Positions 8,500 through 16,486 of a DNA stretch of 60,938 nt are shown here, piece by piece. Below the pieces are notes generated by a model. That model saw only the letters and a program-made list of their open reading frames with translations. It was not told the DNA's origin and ran no database searches. Position numbers and translations under genes: made by a program. The DNA comes from Alistipes sp. CAG:435 (GTDB lineage: Bacteria > Bacteroidota > Bacteroidia > Bacteroidales > UBA932). The DNA lies in assembly GCA_000433355.1 (NCBI GenBank), contig FR893120.1, forward strand, positions 1-60,938, in the 5' to 3' direction. Each line of letters opens with the position of its first letter. Position 1 is the stretch's first letter.

Positions 8500-8831
8500 T
8501 TATCTATCTGTTTTGTTTTCAGCTGCTGGATCCTGTTAGCGTCCGGATCGGCCTGCCCGGCCACCCCGTTCTCGATGAAGGACTCAACATTCATATAATT
8601 GGTCTTCTGATTCGAAAGCGTCAGTTCGTACTGCCGTACCAGCGGGAAGTACTTTTCCGCCGCACCATGGCATTCCTCGATGGTGACTGCCATGCCGCCG
8701 GGCTGGCCGTTTTCGATGCCGCCAGCCATGCTGCCGGCCGGATCGGTTGCCCTGCCGCTCATCTGGCCGCTCACCGGCAGGGCGAGGCAGATGAGCGTGG
8801 CCGCTGTAATCAGGATTTTGTTCATTCTCAT
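8496..8831 (-). pseudogene. TolC-family outer-membrane efflux protein remnant
   Basis: The frame encodes 111 residues with a signal peptide (about 1-23). The next recognisable segment, MAVTIEECHGAAEKYFPLVRQ, is the usual N-terminus of a TolC-family channel. About 15 residues later it jumps to FIENGVAGQADPDANRIQQL, which resembles a coiled-coil segment that normally lies near the middle of the protein. The rest, including all barrel strands, is missing. Family members are over 400 residues. Its stop overlaps the start of the adaptor gene, so operon order TetR-TolC-HlyD-ABC is preserved around the decayed gene. A short secreted product could still be made, but it cannot form a channel. Confidence 0.7.
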
Positions 8832-9442
8832 TTTATCATTATCGAATCAAGGATGAACCCCACATTGCTCCGCCTGCGTTCGTCAAGGTATCGGTTGATG
8901 TCAGCCTCCGGCATGATCTGACCGAGGACCGGAAGGAAGAGAAACGAGGCGACGTTGATGGAGACGATGTTCACAATCAGATCCATAAGCTTGATTTCCC
9001 TGACATTACCTGCCTTCACCTCCTTCTCCAGCATGTCATTGACGCATTGGATGTAGCCCGTGACCTTCGGAAGCACAATCTCCATGATCTTGGTCAGGTT
9101 CTCCTTGTTGTGGATCAGCTCGTCGATCATGAACCAGACAAACCTGTCGTTCTTACGCATCAGGTCGAACTGGTTCATTACAAAATGACTTATGACTTCC
9201 TTGAAACTGATCTCTTTGTCATGCACTCCCTCGAGAATGCTGACGATCAGTTTTGCCTTCTCGTCGAAGATCATCTGGAAGAGTTTCCCCTTGGATCGGT
9301 AGTAGTAGTGCAGCATGGAATGGCTTACTCCGGCCCTTGCCGCGATGGACATCATCTTGGCGTTGCCGTAGCCCTTCTCCATAAACTCCTCTTCCGCCGC
9401 CTTGAGGATTTTCGCGGCCGTGTCTAAAGTCTCCTCTGCCAT
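8828..9442 (-). CDS. TetR/AcrR family transcriptional regulator
   Basis: This is a 204-residue regulator. The N-terminal helix-turn-helix (AKMMSIAARAGVSHSMLHYYYRSKGKLF, split here only for description) is followed by an all-helical ligand-binding domain. It is first in the exporter operon, so it most likely controls this operon in response to a toxic or lipid-like ligand. I chose the ATG at 9442 (MAEETLDTAAKIL), where TetR homology begins; an in-frame ATG at 9526 would add 28 residues with no family resemblance and overlap the small upstream frame. The start lies in CGAATATG. The operator was not identified. Confidence 0.85.
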   Translation of the reverse strand: MAEETLDTAAKILKAAEEEFMEKGYGNAKMMSIAARAGVSHSMLHYYYRSKGKLFQMIFDEKAKLIVSILEGVHDKEISFKEVISHFVMNQFDLMRKNDRFVWFMIDELIHNKENLTKIMEIVLPKVTGYIQCVNDMLEKEVKAGNVREIKLMDLIVNIVSINVASFLFLPVLGQIMPEADINRYLDERRRSNVGFILDSIMIK

Positions 9443-9515
9443 ATTCGTTGTTCCATTATATTCATTTCGCCGTTTGACTTGAATCGCTCCCGGAACTTCG
9501 CCAACCGCATTTCCA

Positions 9516-9605
9516 CTATTTGTCATCGTTTTCAGGAATATATTCCTCCGTGAGCAGTATCTTCACCGCCCCGATGACCACAAACGCTGTTATTGCAAAT
9601 CTCAT
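9516..9605 (-). CDS. candidate small membrane peptide (29 aa)
   Basis: A 29-codon frame begins with ATG at 9605 and starts MRFAITAFVVIGAVKILL, one hydrophobic helix followed by an acidic tail. It ends just upstream of the TetR gene and overlaps its alternative start at 9526. The position as first frame of the operon and the clean N-terminal helix make translation plausible. No family is recognised. The spacer upstream contains an imperfect 7-bp tandem repeat. Confidence 0.4.
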   Translation of the reverse strand: MRFAITAFVVIGAVKILLTEEYIPENDDK

Positions 9606-10065
9606 AATTCTTTGATGATTAGTATGTTTTATGCTTTATGTTTTATCTTTTATGTTTTATGTTTTATGACTATTAGTGATGCGCTAACTTTCGCATCTAT
9701 GTTCGTAACTTATTAACATTGCAAAGTTTAACAATATTCTACTATAACCTCGATTTGAAATTAGTTTGTACTGAAGGTTTATGACAGCCCCTCAACTACT
9801 CATTTGAAATAAGGATTTTTCAGAACTTACTTTAGTAACCTTCAAAAAATAACCTGCATCACCTTAAGGAATCTTTTCGGTATATATCTCTTTTCTCATC
9901 AGTCATGTGCCACCGGCACACTCCTTCTTCAAAAAAAGATCTATCCTCGAAAATCTTCTCTTAATCTGAAGCAACTTATTATTTCATGTTCCTTATTTGA
10001 TAATTATTAACGCATCAGTACTATTTTATGACAATTTTGCCGATCAAGTATTCATTTAGACATTA
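9606..10065. other. AT-rich spacer with TTTTATG tandem repeat
   Basis: No gene is seen. Positions 9623-9668 hold about six imperfect copies of a 7-bp unit (TTTTATG). The stretch lies upstream of the leftward exporter operon, so its promoter must be here. No clear TAnnTTTG box was found on the minus strand. The rest is AT-rich and unstructured. Confidence 0.6.
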
Positions 10066-10227
10066 GAAGATATTTTGGATTGTTTGAAATGTTCTTTGAG
10101 GTGAAAAAATCTTCATTTTCTTCCCGTTTCTTCAGTCAGACAACACCGCTATCTTCCTTGGGAAGAAGCGGTCGAAACTGAAGTTTTTCACTCTCAACCC
10201 TTCAAACAAACAATTCAAAACAGCTTC
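10066..10227. mobile_element. MITE family A, copy 1 (162 bp, diverged left end)
   Basis: The right end CAGCTTC is identical to the other copies. The left end GAAGATATTTTGGATTG has drifted from the consensus GAAGCTGTTTTGAATTG. The interior matches the copies at 31929 and 60585 with a few substitutions. TTA flanks both ends (10063-10065 and 10228-10230), a 3-bp target duplication. It contains nested palindromes and no reading frame. Confidence 0.85.
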
Positions 10228-10243
10228 TTAATGTTGGACAAAG

Positions 10244-10280
10244 GTGTCCGACAAATTTGTTCGACAAAATTGTCGGACAC
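10244..10280. promoter_or_regulatory. long hairpin / possible operator upstream of BIG2 lipoprotein gene
   Basis: GTGTCCGACAAATTTGT and ACAAAATTGTCGGACAC form a 17-bp inverted repeat with one mismatch around the 3-nt centre TCG. It lies about 100 bp upstream of the lipoprotein gene and directly after MITE copy 1. It has no T-tract, so it is more like an operator or RNA hairpin than a terminator. Confidence 0.5.
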
Positions 10281-10377
10281 AAAGATATCGATAAAATCAT
10301 AATCCGCAAAAATTTATTGGCAATGTCGCCCAAAGTGGTTAACTTTATTTTGAATTTAACAAATAACTTTAAGTGTT

Positions 10378-11661
10378 ATGCAACTTATCAAAACTGTTTC
10401 GTGCCTGCTTGCAGGCGCGCTCGCATTGACTTTTGTGTCATGCGAAAAGGAAGACAAGACGATTTCGGTCGAGAAGATTGCCTTCAATGAAACTTCTTTG
10501 ACACTTTCTGTGGGGCAGACTCTCACGCCGGAGTTGACAATCACTCCGGATGATGCTACGGACAAGACTTACATCCTGGCTTCGAGCGATGAGGCTGTTG
10601 TGACTGTCTCCGGCTCGGAAATCAAGGCCGTGGCCGCAGGTGACGCAGTCATCACGGCGACCGTGCAGGGAGGAACACTGACATCGGAGTGCAGCGTGAC
10701 CGTTGTGCCGGAAGGCTACCCTACAGAGTTCACAGCCTTCAACTCAGCCAAGGGCTTCTTCTACGGAGACTATTACATGGCCGGAACCGACAACTCCTGG
10801 ACTTACTTCACCTCGGGCAGCGTTGTGTTTGCGGACGGTGCCTTCTCCGGCAAGGGAACGGCACTTTTCCTTGAATTGAACGCTCCCAAATCTGGAGACA
10901 AGTCTGTCACGGCCGGCTCGTATTCCGTTGATGAATCTGGAGAAATGCCTGAATATACTTTTGCCAAAGGAGAGGATTTCGGCACAGAAGGCCTTCAGGG
11001 GACATTTGTCTATGATAGCGAGGTTGAAGGAAACTATCTGGTTGTCAGCGAAGGAGCGGTTTCAGTCAAGACAGTAAACAGTGAATATGTTGTCTCCGCT
11101 TATGTCAAAGCCGGCGGCAAGGCATACTCTTTCACATATTCAGGCTCTGTCCCTGTCGAGGATTATTCCAAGGATTATGCAAACTATAAGGTTGTCGAGA
11201 TGAAGAACCTTTCACACGGCACTCTTGACTACTACGGAACAAAGATCTACGGCAAGACCGACACAGACTATTCAGGTTGGACCATCTATCTGGGAGACAA
11301 GACCATGGACTTTGAGAACTATGATGGAACGGGTGAGATGCTGATGCTTGACCTCAACACGGCATCCAGCTACACAACGGCCATACCATCCGGTACATAC
11401 AAGGTGATGTATGCTGCTGACAACGCTCATTTCCAGCCGTTCACGGTGGTTCCTGGGTTCACCGAAGGCTCTGCTACCTTGGGAACATGGTACGCACTTG
11501 ACTTGGAGCCGGTCTATGCCGCCAATGTCGGTCTGGTGAGGATCACAAATGAGAATGACAAGATCTACACGATTGACTTCAAGTTTCGTGACGACAACAA
11601 CGAGACTTTCTTCCAGGGTTCCTACAAAGGAGAACTTACCTACGGCGACTACAGCGAGTAG
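10378..11661 (+). CDS. surface lipoprotein with BIG2 immunoglobulin-like domain
   Basis: This 427-residue lipoprotein has a signal peptide with lipobox FVSC (Cys about 22). A BIG2 domain follows at about 30-105, showing the typical order LTLSVGQTLTPELTITPDDATDK, SSDEAVVTVSG, IKAVAAGDAVITAT and CSVTV. The remaining 320 residues look beta-rich, with many aromatic and glycine residues and paired strands resembling two repeats (each including a YYG or FYGDYY motif). BIG2 lipoproteins in Bacteroidales are usually cell-surface binding or SusE-like proteins. There is no SusC/SusD neighbour here, so the ligand is unknown. Both flanks contain mobile or repeated sequence. Confidence 0.8.
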   Translation: MQLIKTVSCLLAGALALTFVSCEKEDKTISVEKIAFNETSLTLSVGQTLTPELTITPDDATDKTYILASSDEAVVTVSGSEIKAVAAGDAVITATVQGGTLTSECSVTVVPEGYPTEFTAFNSAKGFFYGDYYMAGTDNSWTYFTSGSVVFADGAFSGKGTALFLELNAPKSGDKSVTAGSYSVDESGEMPEYTFAKGEDFGTEGLQGTFVYDSEVEGNYLVVSEGAVSVKTVNSEYVVSAYVKAGGKAYSFTYSGSVPVEDYSKDYANYKVVEMKNLSHGTLDYYGTKIYGKTDTDYSGWTIYLGDKTMDFENYDGTGEMLMLDLNTASSYTTAIPSGTYKVMYAADNAHFQPFTVVPGFTEGSATLGTWYALDLEPVYAANVGLVRITNENDKIYTIDFKFRDDNNETFFQGSYKGELTYGDYSE

Positions 11662-11689
11662 TAGCTTCGGAATGAATATAAAGGCCTGA

Positions 11690-11990
11690 CAGTCATTAAT
11701 GAACTGCCAGGCCTTGCGATCTCCATGCCATTGGTCCCGCCGCCGATCTCCAGGTTCCTGCCGACCACGTGCTCTCCATTGCCGGTCCTGCCGTAGGTGT
11801 ACTCCACGGCCTCTGACACCCCGTCGCGGAAGTCCGCCGAGCCCGTCACCGATGGCCCCGGGGCGGAATCCGACACGGACACGAGCCTGCAGCCGTCGTA
11901 TGTCATTGACAAATTGTCCACGATGCCCTTGCGCGAGGAGGTGATGTCGCCCTCGCGGGACAAAGATAATAAATTTCCCATATTGTACTG
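11690..11990 (-). pseudogene. RHS/YD-repeat protein fragment
   Basis: On the minus strand, about 100 codons resemble the RHS core of Bacteroidales: a YxxGNLLSLSREG motif, DNLSMTYDGCRLVSVSDSA, a FRDG turn and EYTYGRTGN, followed by a decayed YNxLNLP-like segment. No start, no continuation into a full RHS protein and no toxin tip is visible. It is a relic of a large polymorphic gene, now next to the small RNA candidate and the MITE insertions. Confidence 0.6.
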
Positions 11991-12170
11991 ACTGTAAATC
12001 GCGCCGGAACATCTTCCACACTTGGAAAACCATCTTGCTGACGGACAACGATTTAGCGTTCTAGGTGTGAATATATTTGCACACTTAAGAGTCCGCGACC
12101 CCATAGTCGAGGGCGCGCCGTCGGTTGCCCAAAGCGAATTTGTCGATTTTGTCGATTTTGTCGGGTATTT

Positions 12171-12202
12171 TTTGCGGGGTTGAGAATTTATCCCTACCTT
12201 TG
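12171..12202 (+). promoter_or_regulatory. Bacteroidota-type promoter of candidate small RNA
   Basis: TTTG (12171-12174), a 20-bp spacer and TACCTTTG (12195-12202) match the primary sigma factor consensus of Bacteroidota exactly. No reading frame follows; a structured sequence with a terminator does. Confidence 0.7.
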
Positions 12203-12207
12203 AGTCG

Positions 12208-12304
12208 CCATAGCATCTTGTCAGGGGCGACTAATCCCTGAATTTCCAGTCTGTGGCATCCAAATGGAGCTCACGTCCGCCAAGATTCGCGCTCCATTTT
12301 TTTT
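12208..12304 (+). ncRNA. candidate small RNA, about 95 nt, with intrinsic terminator
   Basis: Between the promoter and a T-tract lies a structured sequence. CAGGG/CCCTG and GTCGCC/GGCGAC are competing hairpins near the 5' end. The 3' end is an AAATGGAGC / GCTCCATTT stem (12262-12270, 12291-12299) running into a T-tract. The neighbouring gene on the right faces the other way, so this is not an attenuator of a visible gene. I do not recognise an Rfam-type family; it lacks the SRP, 6S or tmRNA hallmarks that I know. Confidence 0.5.
12262..12304 (+). terminator. intrinsic terminator of candidate small RNA
   Basis: A 9-bp stem AAATGGAGC/GCTCCATTT is followed by an unbroken T-run to 12304. Confidence 0.7.
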
Positions 12305-12348
12305 GTGCATAGAAGATAAGATCTACATAGTCACAAATAATTATAAAT

Positions 12349-12446
12349 GAACCCACTTGAAAAAGTGTCATTTGCCACTTTTTACCCCTTACAGAAGTAT
12401 CTTCGAGGCACAAGTTTTTCAAAACACGACTATTTCAAGTGGGCTC
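12349..12446. mobile_element. MITE family B, copy 1 (98 bp)
   Basis: The ends GAACCCACTTGAAA and TTTCAAGTGGGCTC are inverted. The interior (CATTTGCCAC, then TTTACCCCTTACAGAAGTAT) is shared with copy 2 at 20868-20966. There is no reading frame and no clear target duplication at this copy. Confidence 0.75.
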
Positions 12447-12461
12447 AACCTTTAAAAATCT

Positions 12462-12492
12462 GTTGGCTCAGCCAGTTTTGAACTGAGCCAAC
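12462..12492. repeat. 10-bp perfect hairpin
   Basis: GTTGGCTCAG (12462-12471) and CTGAGCCAAC (12483-12492) form a perfect stem with an 11-nt loop, 15 bp after MITE B. The stem contains GGCTC, as do the MITE B ends, so it may be a relic of a related element. Confidence 0.5.
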
Positions 12493-12556
12493 CTCAGGTT
12501 ACAAAGATATCCCAATCCATGTTGGTTTTCCAAGTTATTTTTTTTAGGATTACTAA

Positions 12557-12650
12557 GAAGCTGTTTTGAATTGTTTGTTTGAAGGTTAAGAGCAAACTCT
12601 TCTCCTGCCGCTCACCTCAAAGAACATTTCAAGCAATTCAAAACAGCTTC
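12557..12650. mobile_element. MITE family A, copy 4 (94 bp, internally deleted, inverted)
   Basis: Both 17-bp ends match family A. The arms are in the opposite orientation to the long copies: the left end continues TTTGAAGGTT, which is the right arm elsewhere. The central palindromes are replaced by about 30 bp. TAA flanks both ends (12554-12556 and 12651-12653). It ends 10 bp after the stop codon of the leftward lipoprotein gene. Confidence 0.85.
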
Positions 12651-12660
12651 TAAATAATGT

Positions 12661-13887
12661 TTATTCCTTTACGCAGCGCACGCTGAGGCCTTGCGAGCGC
12701 GCGTCCTTATTCACTTTGAAGGTTCTCTTGCTCTTCATGATTGCCATATACTGTCCGTAAACTACCTGACTTGTGGAAGTCGCTGACTTGACGGAAGCGG
12801 TTCCGAACCAGACCCCGGCGTATGGATTGGCCTCTGGGTAGTCAAGACCACCCGATGCATACACTCTGGTGCCTGTGCAAGGGAACCACTGGTCTTTGTC
12901 AATCGCTCCGTGGTTCGTTGGATCCCACGTCATTTCCGTGAACTTCATCCAAGCGTACGGGGTGTTGCCGTCTGCGTCGCTGACCGGAACCTTGTAGCCG
13001 ACAGGACACGGGTCGTAGATTGTCTTTTTCATGGAGACACCTCCCCAGTAATCATCGTCAGAGACATCAACCCAGTCTTTGGTGATGTAGTCACAATCAT
13101 ATTCAGGATTGCCGCTCTCATCGACATTGCCGTTGGTTTTGTAGGTCATGGCAAAGAAGGTGGCCGGCTGCTGAATCGACTTCTCGATGGTTCCGTGGAA
13201 TTCAGCGAGATCCTTTATCTTGGATATGGCCTTGCCGTCGATGTCGTAAAGTGTTTTCTCACCGTCTTCCACATAGCTGTAGTCGTCATTGATAATAGTG
13301 AAAGCATTGGCTCCAGGGAACGGATCCTTGCGGCCCCATTGGTAAAGCATCCCGAAGTTGTCGAACGAGCCTCTGTTCATGTCGGTGGCTCCAATATTCC
13401 TGTCCATGAATGTCCACTGTGTTCCGGAAGCGTTTGCTTCGGTGGTGAAGAGAGTCTTCTCAGGATCATAGTCGCAGATCCAAAGGTGCCAGCTCCACAG
13501 GATGGTTCCGGCTTCATCGCAGACCGCTACGAGGGCGTTGCCTTTGCTTTCGGCGATCTCGGCATAGGCTGTCTTGGTCTCTGGATTGAGGAAAAGGGAT
13601 TTCACAAGTCCCTTGGCGTCCTGCCATACGAGTTTTACAGAGGCCGCCGAGCCTGTCAGTTCCGTCGCGGAGTTTCCTTTGTGCGCCACATCGAACGAGG
13701 CGACGCTTCCAGGCTTGACAATGTAGCAGTTGGCGGTTCCGTTTTCAGAGAGATTCACCGCTGCCGTTGAAATTTCCTCTGGCACATAGACGGGTTTTTC
13801 AGGTCCGTTGTCCTTGTCGCATCCCGCGAAAGTGACGCTTGCCGCACACAGCAATGCCGCGAGCAGGCTTTTCTTGTAGTTGGTCAT
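12661..13887 (-). CDS. surface lipoprotein with FISUMP-like C-terminal domain
   Basis: This 408-residue lipoprotein has a signal peptide with lipobox FAGC (Cys about 22). The C-terminal two thirds carry landmarks of the fibrobacter-succinogenes-type domain common in Bacteroidales lipoproteins: TFMDRNIGAT, GMLYQWGRKDPFPG, IYDPCPVGYKVP, a serine/threonine stretch and a closing LSVRCVKE. The N-terminal third (about 40-135) looks like a beta-sandwich (TANCYIVKPGS and later strands). It is monocistronic. Function is unknown; related proteins are surface-exposed. Confidence 0.75.
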   Translation of the reverse strand: MTNYKKSLLAALLCAASVTFAGCDKDNGPEKPVYVPEEISTAAVNLSENGTANCYIVKPGSVASFDVAHKGNSATELTGSAASVKLVWQDAKGLVKSLFLNPETKTAYAEIAESKGNALVAVCDEAGTILWSWHLWICDYDPEKTLFTTEANASGTQWTFMDRNIGATDMNRGSFDNFGMLYQWGRKDPFPGANAFTIINDDYSYVEDGEKTLYDIDGKAISKIKDLAEFHGTIEKSIQQPATFFAMTYKTNGNVDESGNPEYDCDYITKDWVDVSDDDYWGGVSMKKTIYDPCPVGYKVPVSDADGNTPYAWMKFTEMTWDPTNHGAIDKDQWFPCTGTRVYASGGLDYPEANPYAGVWFGTASVKSATSTSQVVYGQYMAIMKSKRTFKVNKDARSQGLSVRCVKE

Positions 13888-14038
13888 AAAATAATTTGTT
13901 AAGTACGTTTATATTTCTATCGTGAAGATAGGAATATTATTTCGTTCTTTCCGCATTATTTTACTATAAAATCGATTTTATCCGATGTTTGAAGCATTCT
14001 TTGAATATTTATTCTCTGCGGCGGTCTTTCCACAACCT

Positions 14039-15409
14039 TTACAGTAGTCTTTTCACAGCCTTGAAGAACTTGTAAGGCATATATCGGAATGGCAGGTCCA
14101 GCCAGGTCGGGGTGGTGACGACGGCGCGATAGTGAGTGAATGCGTCGAAACTACGTTTGTGGTGATAACTGCCGAGTCCGGAGTTGCCGACTCCGCCGAA
14201 CGGAATGTTCTCGTTGGCGATGTGCATTATCGTGTCGTTTATGCAGGCTCCGCCTGAGGACGTGTGACGCAGGACGTAATCTCCGCGGCTTCCGAAATAG
14301 TACAGAGCCAGAGGCTTTTCCCTTGACGTGACGAATGAGATCACCTCATCAATATCCTTGAATGTCTGCACGGGGAAGATCGGACCGAAGATCTCCTCGC
14401 GCATCACCGGAGCGTCCGGCGAGACTCCGTCCAGAACCGTCGGCTCGAAATACCTGTCGCCACGGTCCGTGTGCCCTCCGAAAGCGATCTGTCCGTCTTT
14501 CAGGTAACCTTCCAGCCTCTCGAACGCCTTGTCGCTTACGATTCTGACAAAGTGCCTGGTCTTGTGCGGATTCTCTCCGAGAAGTTCCTTGAAGCTGATT
14601 TCCAGTTCTTTAATGAACTCATCTTTTATTTCTTCGTGGATCATAAGATAGTCCGGCGCGATGCACGTCTGCCCGGCGTTGAGGCTCTTGCCCCAAGCTA
14701 TTCGCTTCGCCGCCACCTTGATGTCGGCGTCCTTGTCCACGATGCACGGACTCTTACCTCCGAGTTCCAGCACGACCGGCGTAAGGTTCTTCGCCGCCGC
14801 TCCCATCACGAGCCTTCCAAGCGCCGGGCTTCCGGTGAAGAATATGAGGTCCCAGCGTTCCTCCAGCAGAGCTGAGTTTACCTCACGGTTTCCTTGGACG
14901 ACAGCGACATATTCATCGCTGAATGTGTCCTCGATCATCCGCTGGGTTACCTTGGAGACGTTCGGGACGTAAGGGGACGGCTTCAAAACCGCCGTGCAGC
15001 CGGAGGAAATGGCTCCAACAAGCGGAGTCAGAAGCAGCTGCACGGGATAGTTCCACGGCGAGATGATCAGTGCGGTGCCAAGCGGCTCGCTGATGATCAT
15101 GCTTCGTGACGGGAACATCTTCAGCGGAGTCGCCTTCCTTTGCGGCCTGCTCCATTTCCTTATGTTATGAATATGGCTGCGAATCTCCCCGAGAAGTATG
15201 CTGACCTCTGTCAGGTAAGCCTCCTCGTAGGACTTGTGCAGATCCGTCCACAGTGCCTCGCACAGTGGTTTCTCCCATTTGCGTACCGCAGCCTCGAACG
15301 CTCTGAGCCGCTCCAGCCGCCATTTCACGTCAAGGGTCGCCCCGCTTCTGAAGAAGCGCTCCTGCCGCTCCCTGATCTCCTTTATCCTCTCAATCGAAGT
15401 ATTTTCCAA
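14039..15409 (-). CDS. aldehyde dehydrogenase, class 3 / fatty-aldehyde type
   Basis: This 456-residue NAD(P)-dependent aldehyde dehydrogenase has the catalytic glutamate in LELGGKSP, the catalytic cysteine in LNAGQTCIAPD and the C-terminal class-3 signature (FGGVGNSGLGSYHHKRSFDAF). The short length and the C-terminal hydrophobic-basic tail (KFFKAVKRLL) fit the fatty-aldehyde/ALDH3 subgroup, which is often membrane-associated. It starts 2 bp after the SDR gene ends, so the two enzymes probably act on the same alcohol/aldehyde/acid chain. The substrate is not determined. Confidence 0.9.
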   Translation of the reverse strand: MENTSIERIKEIRERQERFFRSGATLDVKWRLERLRAFEAAVRKWEKPLCEALWTDLHKSYEEAYLTEVSILLGEIRSHIHNIRKWSRPQRKATPLKMFPSRSMIISEPLGTALIISPWNYPVQLLLTPLVGAISSGCTAVLKPSPYVPNVSKVTQRMIEDTFSDEYVAVVQGNREVNSALLEERWDLIFFTGSPALGRLVMGAAAKNLTPVVLELGGKSPCIVDKDADIKVAAKRIAWGKSLNAGQTCIAPDYLMIHEEIKDEFIKELEISFKELLGENPHKTRHFVRIVSDKAFERLEGYLKDGQIAFGGHTDRGDRYFEPTVLDGVSPDAPVMREEIFGPIFPVQTFKDIDEVISFVTSREKPLALYYFGSRGDYVLRHTSSGGACINDTIMHIANENIPFGGVGNSGLGSYHHKRSFDAFTHYRAVVTTPTWLDLPFRYMPYKFFKAVKRLL

Positions 15410-15411
15410 AA

Positions 15412-16359
15412 TTATGACGCTTTATGAATATTCCGTCTCAAAGTTAGTGATTTACTCTTGATATTCAGAGCCTCATTCCCATTTTCCTGAATATTCCTTC
15501 GTCCGGTGAAATGATCCATCACGCTGTAAACCCCGAAGCATTTTCCGAATATGAAGTCGAAGACCGCGATCGGTAATATTCCTTGCCAGAACCGGATGAA
15601 GTGGTAAGGGAACGGGATGCCTTTGAAACTTTTGCCTTTTTCGATGGCCCTGATGACCTTCGCCGCGACTTTCTCCGGCTTCAGAATAGGGAATATCTTT
15701 GATTGCACGCCATCGAACATTCCGGTGTTGATGAAGTATGGAGCCACGGACAAGACTTTAACCTTGCTCTTGGCAAGCTTCAGCTCTATCCTCATGGATT
15801 CCGTCCAGCCGATCACCGCCCATTTGCTCGCGCAATAGACTGACATCTTAGGCACTCCCAGCATTCCGGCCGCTGACGCTATCGTGCAGATGCAGCCGCT
15901 GTTCCTTTTGATCATATCCGGGAGAACCTGAAGCGCGACCAGCATAGGAGCCGTGGCGTTCACGTCCATCGTAAGGTTGATGTCCTGCACTGTCTGCCTG
16001 TCGAACGTCCTGTTGCCTCTGACAATTCCGGCGCAGTTGATCAGAACGTCCGCCTGCCCGACTTCATCCACCACTTTTGAATATGTTCGGGCTACGGCAT
16101 CCGCGTCTGCGCAGTTAACCTGATAGGAATGGATTCTGTTCTTGTGGCCAACCATAGTTGCTCTGGTGTCAGCGTTTGGCTTCTTGGTGTCACTTCCCAA
16201 GATTCCGGCCAATTCAATTTCCGTCCTTCTGATATTGTCCGGATTTACATCCCAGATCACTAAATGAGCCACCTCTTTTTCCAGACAGATGCGTCCCATA
16301 ATCTTGCCTATCCCTGAAGCGCCTCCAGTGATGAGCACTGTTTTTCCTTTTAAGTTCAT
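15412..16359 (-). CDS. short-chain dehydrogenase/reductase (SDR)
   Basis: This 315-residue classical SDR has the NAD-binding TGGASGIGK at about 10-18, an acidic residue after beta-2 (IWDVN) that favours NAD(H), the NCAG motif, the catalytic serine in IASAAG and YCASK (Tyr and Lys). It resembles retinol/long-chain alcohol dehydrogenases, with an extended C-terminal membrane-associated region (PYHFIRFWQGILPIAVFDF). It is the first gene of a two-gene operon with the aldehyde dehydrogenase. An in-frame stretch of about 20 polar residues near 50-75 lengthens the fold compared with short family members. Confidence 0.88.
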   Translation of the reverse strand: MNLKGKTVLITGGASGIGKIMGRICLEKEVAHLVIWDVNPDNIRRTEIELAGILGSDTKKPNADTRATMVGHKNRIHSYQVNCADADAVARTYSKVVDEVGQADVLINCAGIVRGNRTFDRQTVQDINLTMDVNATAPMLVALQVLPDMIKRNSGCICTIASAAGMLGVPKMSVYCASKWAVIGWTESMRIELKLAKSKVKVLSVAPYFINTGMFDGVQSKIFPILKPEKVAAKVIRAIEKGKSFKGIPFPYHFIRFWQGILPIAVFDFIFGKCFGVYSVMDHFTGRRNIQENGNEALNIKSKSLTLRRNIHKAS

Positions 16360-16383
16360 ATTATATACTACTAACTAACCACA

Positions 16384-16413
16384 CAAATGTAAATTCTTTC
16401 AACCAATAAACAA
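16384..16413 (-). promoter_or_regulatory. promoter of SDR-ALDH operon
   Basis: Read on the minus strand: TTG (16413-16411), a 19-bp spacer and TACATTTG (16391-16384). This matches the Bacteroidota consensus and lies 25 bp upstream of the SDR start codon. Confidence 0.65.
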
Positions 16414-16474
16414 TGAAATTCGTCCTTTTGAAAAGTATTTGGGGCTTGACATCGTAATATTTCCACTTTATGAC

Positions 16475-16482
16475 TACCTTTG
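16475..16482 (+). promoter_or_regulatory. -7 box of MATE gene promoter
   Basis: TACCTTTG ends 4 bp before the ATG at 16487. Transcription from it would give an almost leaderless mRNA. No good -33 element was found at the usual distance. Confidence 0.45.
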
Positions 16483-16486
16483 CCGT

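Noticed and set aside
10378..11661. SusE/SusF-type starch-binding assignment for the BIG2 lipoprotein
   Set aside because: There is no SusC/SusD pair nearby and no carbohydrate-binding module that I can recognise.
12208..12304. Identification of the small RNA candidate as SRP, 6S or tmRNA
   Set aside because: It lacks the conserved SRP tetraloop region, the large open bubble of 6S and the tRNA-like and tag regions of tmRNA.
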